Assembly (NCBI RefSeq): GCF_018986435.1
Contig: NZ_JAHMIN010000008.1
Location: 261 to 64,260 of the forward strand
Length of the DNA stretch: 64,000 nt
Source of the DNA: Hahella sp. HN01
Lineage (GTDB): Bacteria; Pseudomonadota; Gammaproteobacteria; Pseudomonadales; Oleiphilaceae
Reading direction: 5' to 3'
The notes under the pieces are model-generated. The model worked only from the letters and a program-made list of their open reading frames with translations, was not told where the DNA came from and did not search any database. The stretch's first letter is position 1; each line of letters begins with the position of its first letter. Below, one piece after another: positions 63,020 through 64,000 of this stretch. The position numbers and the translations under genes were made by a program.

Positions 63020-64000
63020 TTACGCCGCTTTACGAAAACGTCTCGCGCCAGCGAATCCCGCCAGGCCAATGGTCATCAATACGATGGTGTAAGGCTCTGG
63101 CACGCCTTTGACGACCTTCAGGCTGAAAGTATCCAACCCCGCCACCATGTCGCTTCCCCAATCCCAACCTAAGCCAGGAGACAGTTTCGGCAACACAAAA
63201 TCGCTGAACATACCGTTGATGTTTTCCGCTTTGATCAGCGTGAATACGTCATTCAGCTCAGGCTTGAAGGTGTCCCAAAGATCGATCTTTAGAATGCCGT
63301 CCAGGTCAGCGTCACCGTTGATATTCAGCTTGTAGTCGCCAATCGCATCCCAGTCGCCCAAGGTCAGCTCCAACGTGCCGCCATGCTCCTGCGTATAGTT
63401 TCCATCAATATTCAAAGAAGAACCGTTTGCTCCCGTCGCGACGGTTCCTTTATCCGTGTTCTTAACATTACCAGTAATATCTCCAGCGCCCTGAATACGG
63501 CCAGCGAATTCAGTCATTAAAGACGAGGCTTCAATTTGAGCGTTGTCTAAATTCATAACGCCAGTAACCGTAATCAGATCACTGGACACAAGGCTCCCGC
63601 TATTACTGACGACAACATTACCGCCCAAATCCATAGAGCCTATAGCCCTAATTTCAGTTCCAGCGCCATCTACAGTAAAGCGCCCTCCCGTAGAGATACG
63701 GCCGCCCGAACCCGTAGCGCCATTTTGAAAGGTGGTCTCTCCACTAAAACCTCCGAACTCGCCCACACTGAGATCTGAGCCTTTTCCATCCACCAGCGTT
63801 TTTCCGGATATATAAGCGCCGGAAGACCCTAGCCCAGCACCGCCTGTAATCTCCAGAACGCCATCAAGGTCCAACTCGCCAGCCAGGCCCATACTAGAGC
63901 CTTCCGAAAGGATCAATTTGCCCCCGATATAAGCAGACTGCCCGGTGACGCCTGACTTATTCTTCAGCTCTAACACCCCTTCTCTGGTCCCACCCGATGC
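63020..64000 (-). CDS. T5SS/PEP-CTERM-associated repeat protein, cut by window edge
   Basis: The frame is open through the right edge, so only the C-terminal part of about 326 residues is seen. It shares the pattern of the neighbouring paralogue: LELKNKSGVTGQSAYIGGKL, beta-helix-type repeats, DGILKIDLWDTFKPELNDVFT and the sorting tail VPEPYTIVLMTIGLAGFAGA then RRFRK. The end is nearly identical to its paralogue. A GTG near 63976 should not be taken as the start. A strong terminator follows the gene. Confidence 0.92.
   Translation of the reverse strand, partial: ASGGTREGVLELKNKSGVTGQSAYIGGKLILSEGSSMGLAGELDLDGVLEITGGAGLGSSGAYISGKTLVDGKGSDLSVGEFGGFSGETTFQNGATGSGGRISTGGRFTVDGAGTEIRAIGSMDLGGNVVVSNSGSLVSSDLITVTGVMNLDNAQIEASSLMTEFAGRIQGAGDITGNVKNTDKGTVATGANGSSLNIDGNYTQEHGGTLELTLGDWDAIGDYKLNINGDADLDGILKIDLWDTFKPELNDVFTLIKAENINGMFSDFVLPKLSPGLGWDWGSDMVAGLDTFSLKVVKGVPEPYTIVLMTIGLAGFAGARRFRKAA

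Noticed and set aside
1-64000. CRISPR arrays, rRNA or tRNA genes
   Set aside because: No regular spaced repeats and no tRNA or rRNA signatures were seen by eye.

Overview
This window comes from a marine gammaproteobacterium. The gene content points to the Hahella/Oceanospirillales neighbourhood: an MvaT-type H-NS protein, an ilvGM operon with an attenuator, the MksFEB condensin, PEP-CTERM surface proteins, and a Pseudomonas-type lipase beside a lipase chaperone. The genus is an inference from these families; no database search was run.

Positions 1-17.4 kb (minus strand) form a polymorphic-toxin region. Its centre is a 3885-residue exported protein: about 1195 residues of Rhs/YD repeats, then about 2690 residues of calcium-binding TSP3-type repeats, three PQQ-like beta-propellers, Ig/PKD-like modules and three golvesin-C-like domains. 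The terminal Rhs core (YHTD to DPDGR) is missing from this protein. It sits instead on two small separate genes, each with its own signal peptide and C-terminal toxin: a PD-(D/E)xK nuclease-like toxin at 606-1559 and an ART-HYD1-like toxin at 16368-17339. Each is followed by a probable immunity gene. Between them lie a frameshifted toxin tail (15638-15831), an orphan DUF6572 immunity gene and a SUKH-like immunity gene. An 80-bp repeat of unknown origin occurs at 14.2 kb and 29.0 kb.

Positions 17.7-26 kb hold an MvaT/H-NS protein with a strong terminator, an EamA exporter, an unrecognised 567-residue protein, a PH-domain membrane protein, and an overlapping operon of methyltransferase, PotD-like binding protein, NarL-type histidine kinase and response regulator. 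Positions 26.3-31.8 kb look like an integrative-island remnant: AlpA with a nested inverted-repeat operator, an HTH protein, a NERD/zinc-finger protein, a two-gene membrane cassette and an island-type RadC.

Positions 32-34.3 kb carry ilvGM with promoter, leader peptide and attenuator. Positions 34.4-36.8 kb carry the divergent lipase and chaperone pair. Positions 36.8-46.6 kb pair a phospho-signalling set (tandem kinase/pseudokinase, PP2C phosphatase, double-FHA membrane protein) with the MukBEF-like condensin MksF-MksE-MksB; no JetD/MksG nuclease gene is next to it.

Positions 46.7-64 kb are mainly housekeeping and surface genes: a sugar-type binding protein, a DUF4190 protein, a Fur-box-preceded DUF2061 gene followed by acnA, PEP-CTERM proteins, an alpha/beta hydrolase, a LoiP-like M48 protease, YigZ, an SDR without its YxxxK motif, a methyltransferase, a sirtuin without its zinc cysteines, an ODP-type MBL protein, a DUF4336 protein, and two tandem T5SS/PEP-CTERM-repeat paralogues. 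The second paralogue runs off the right edge.
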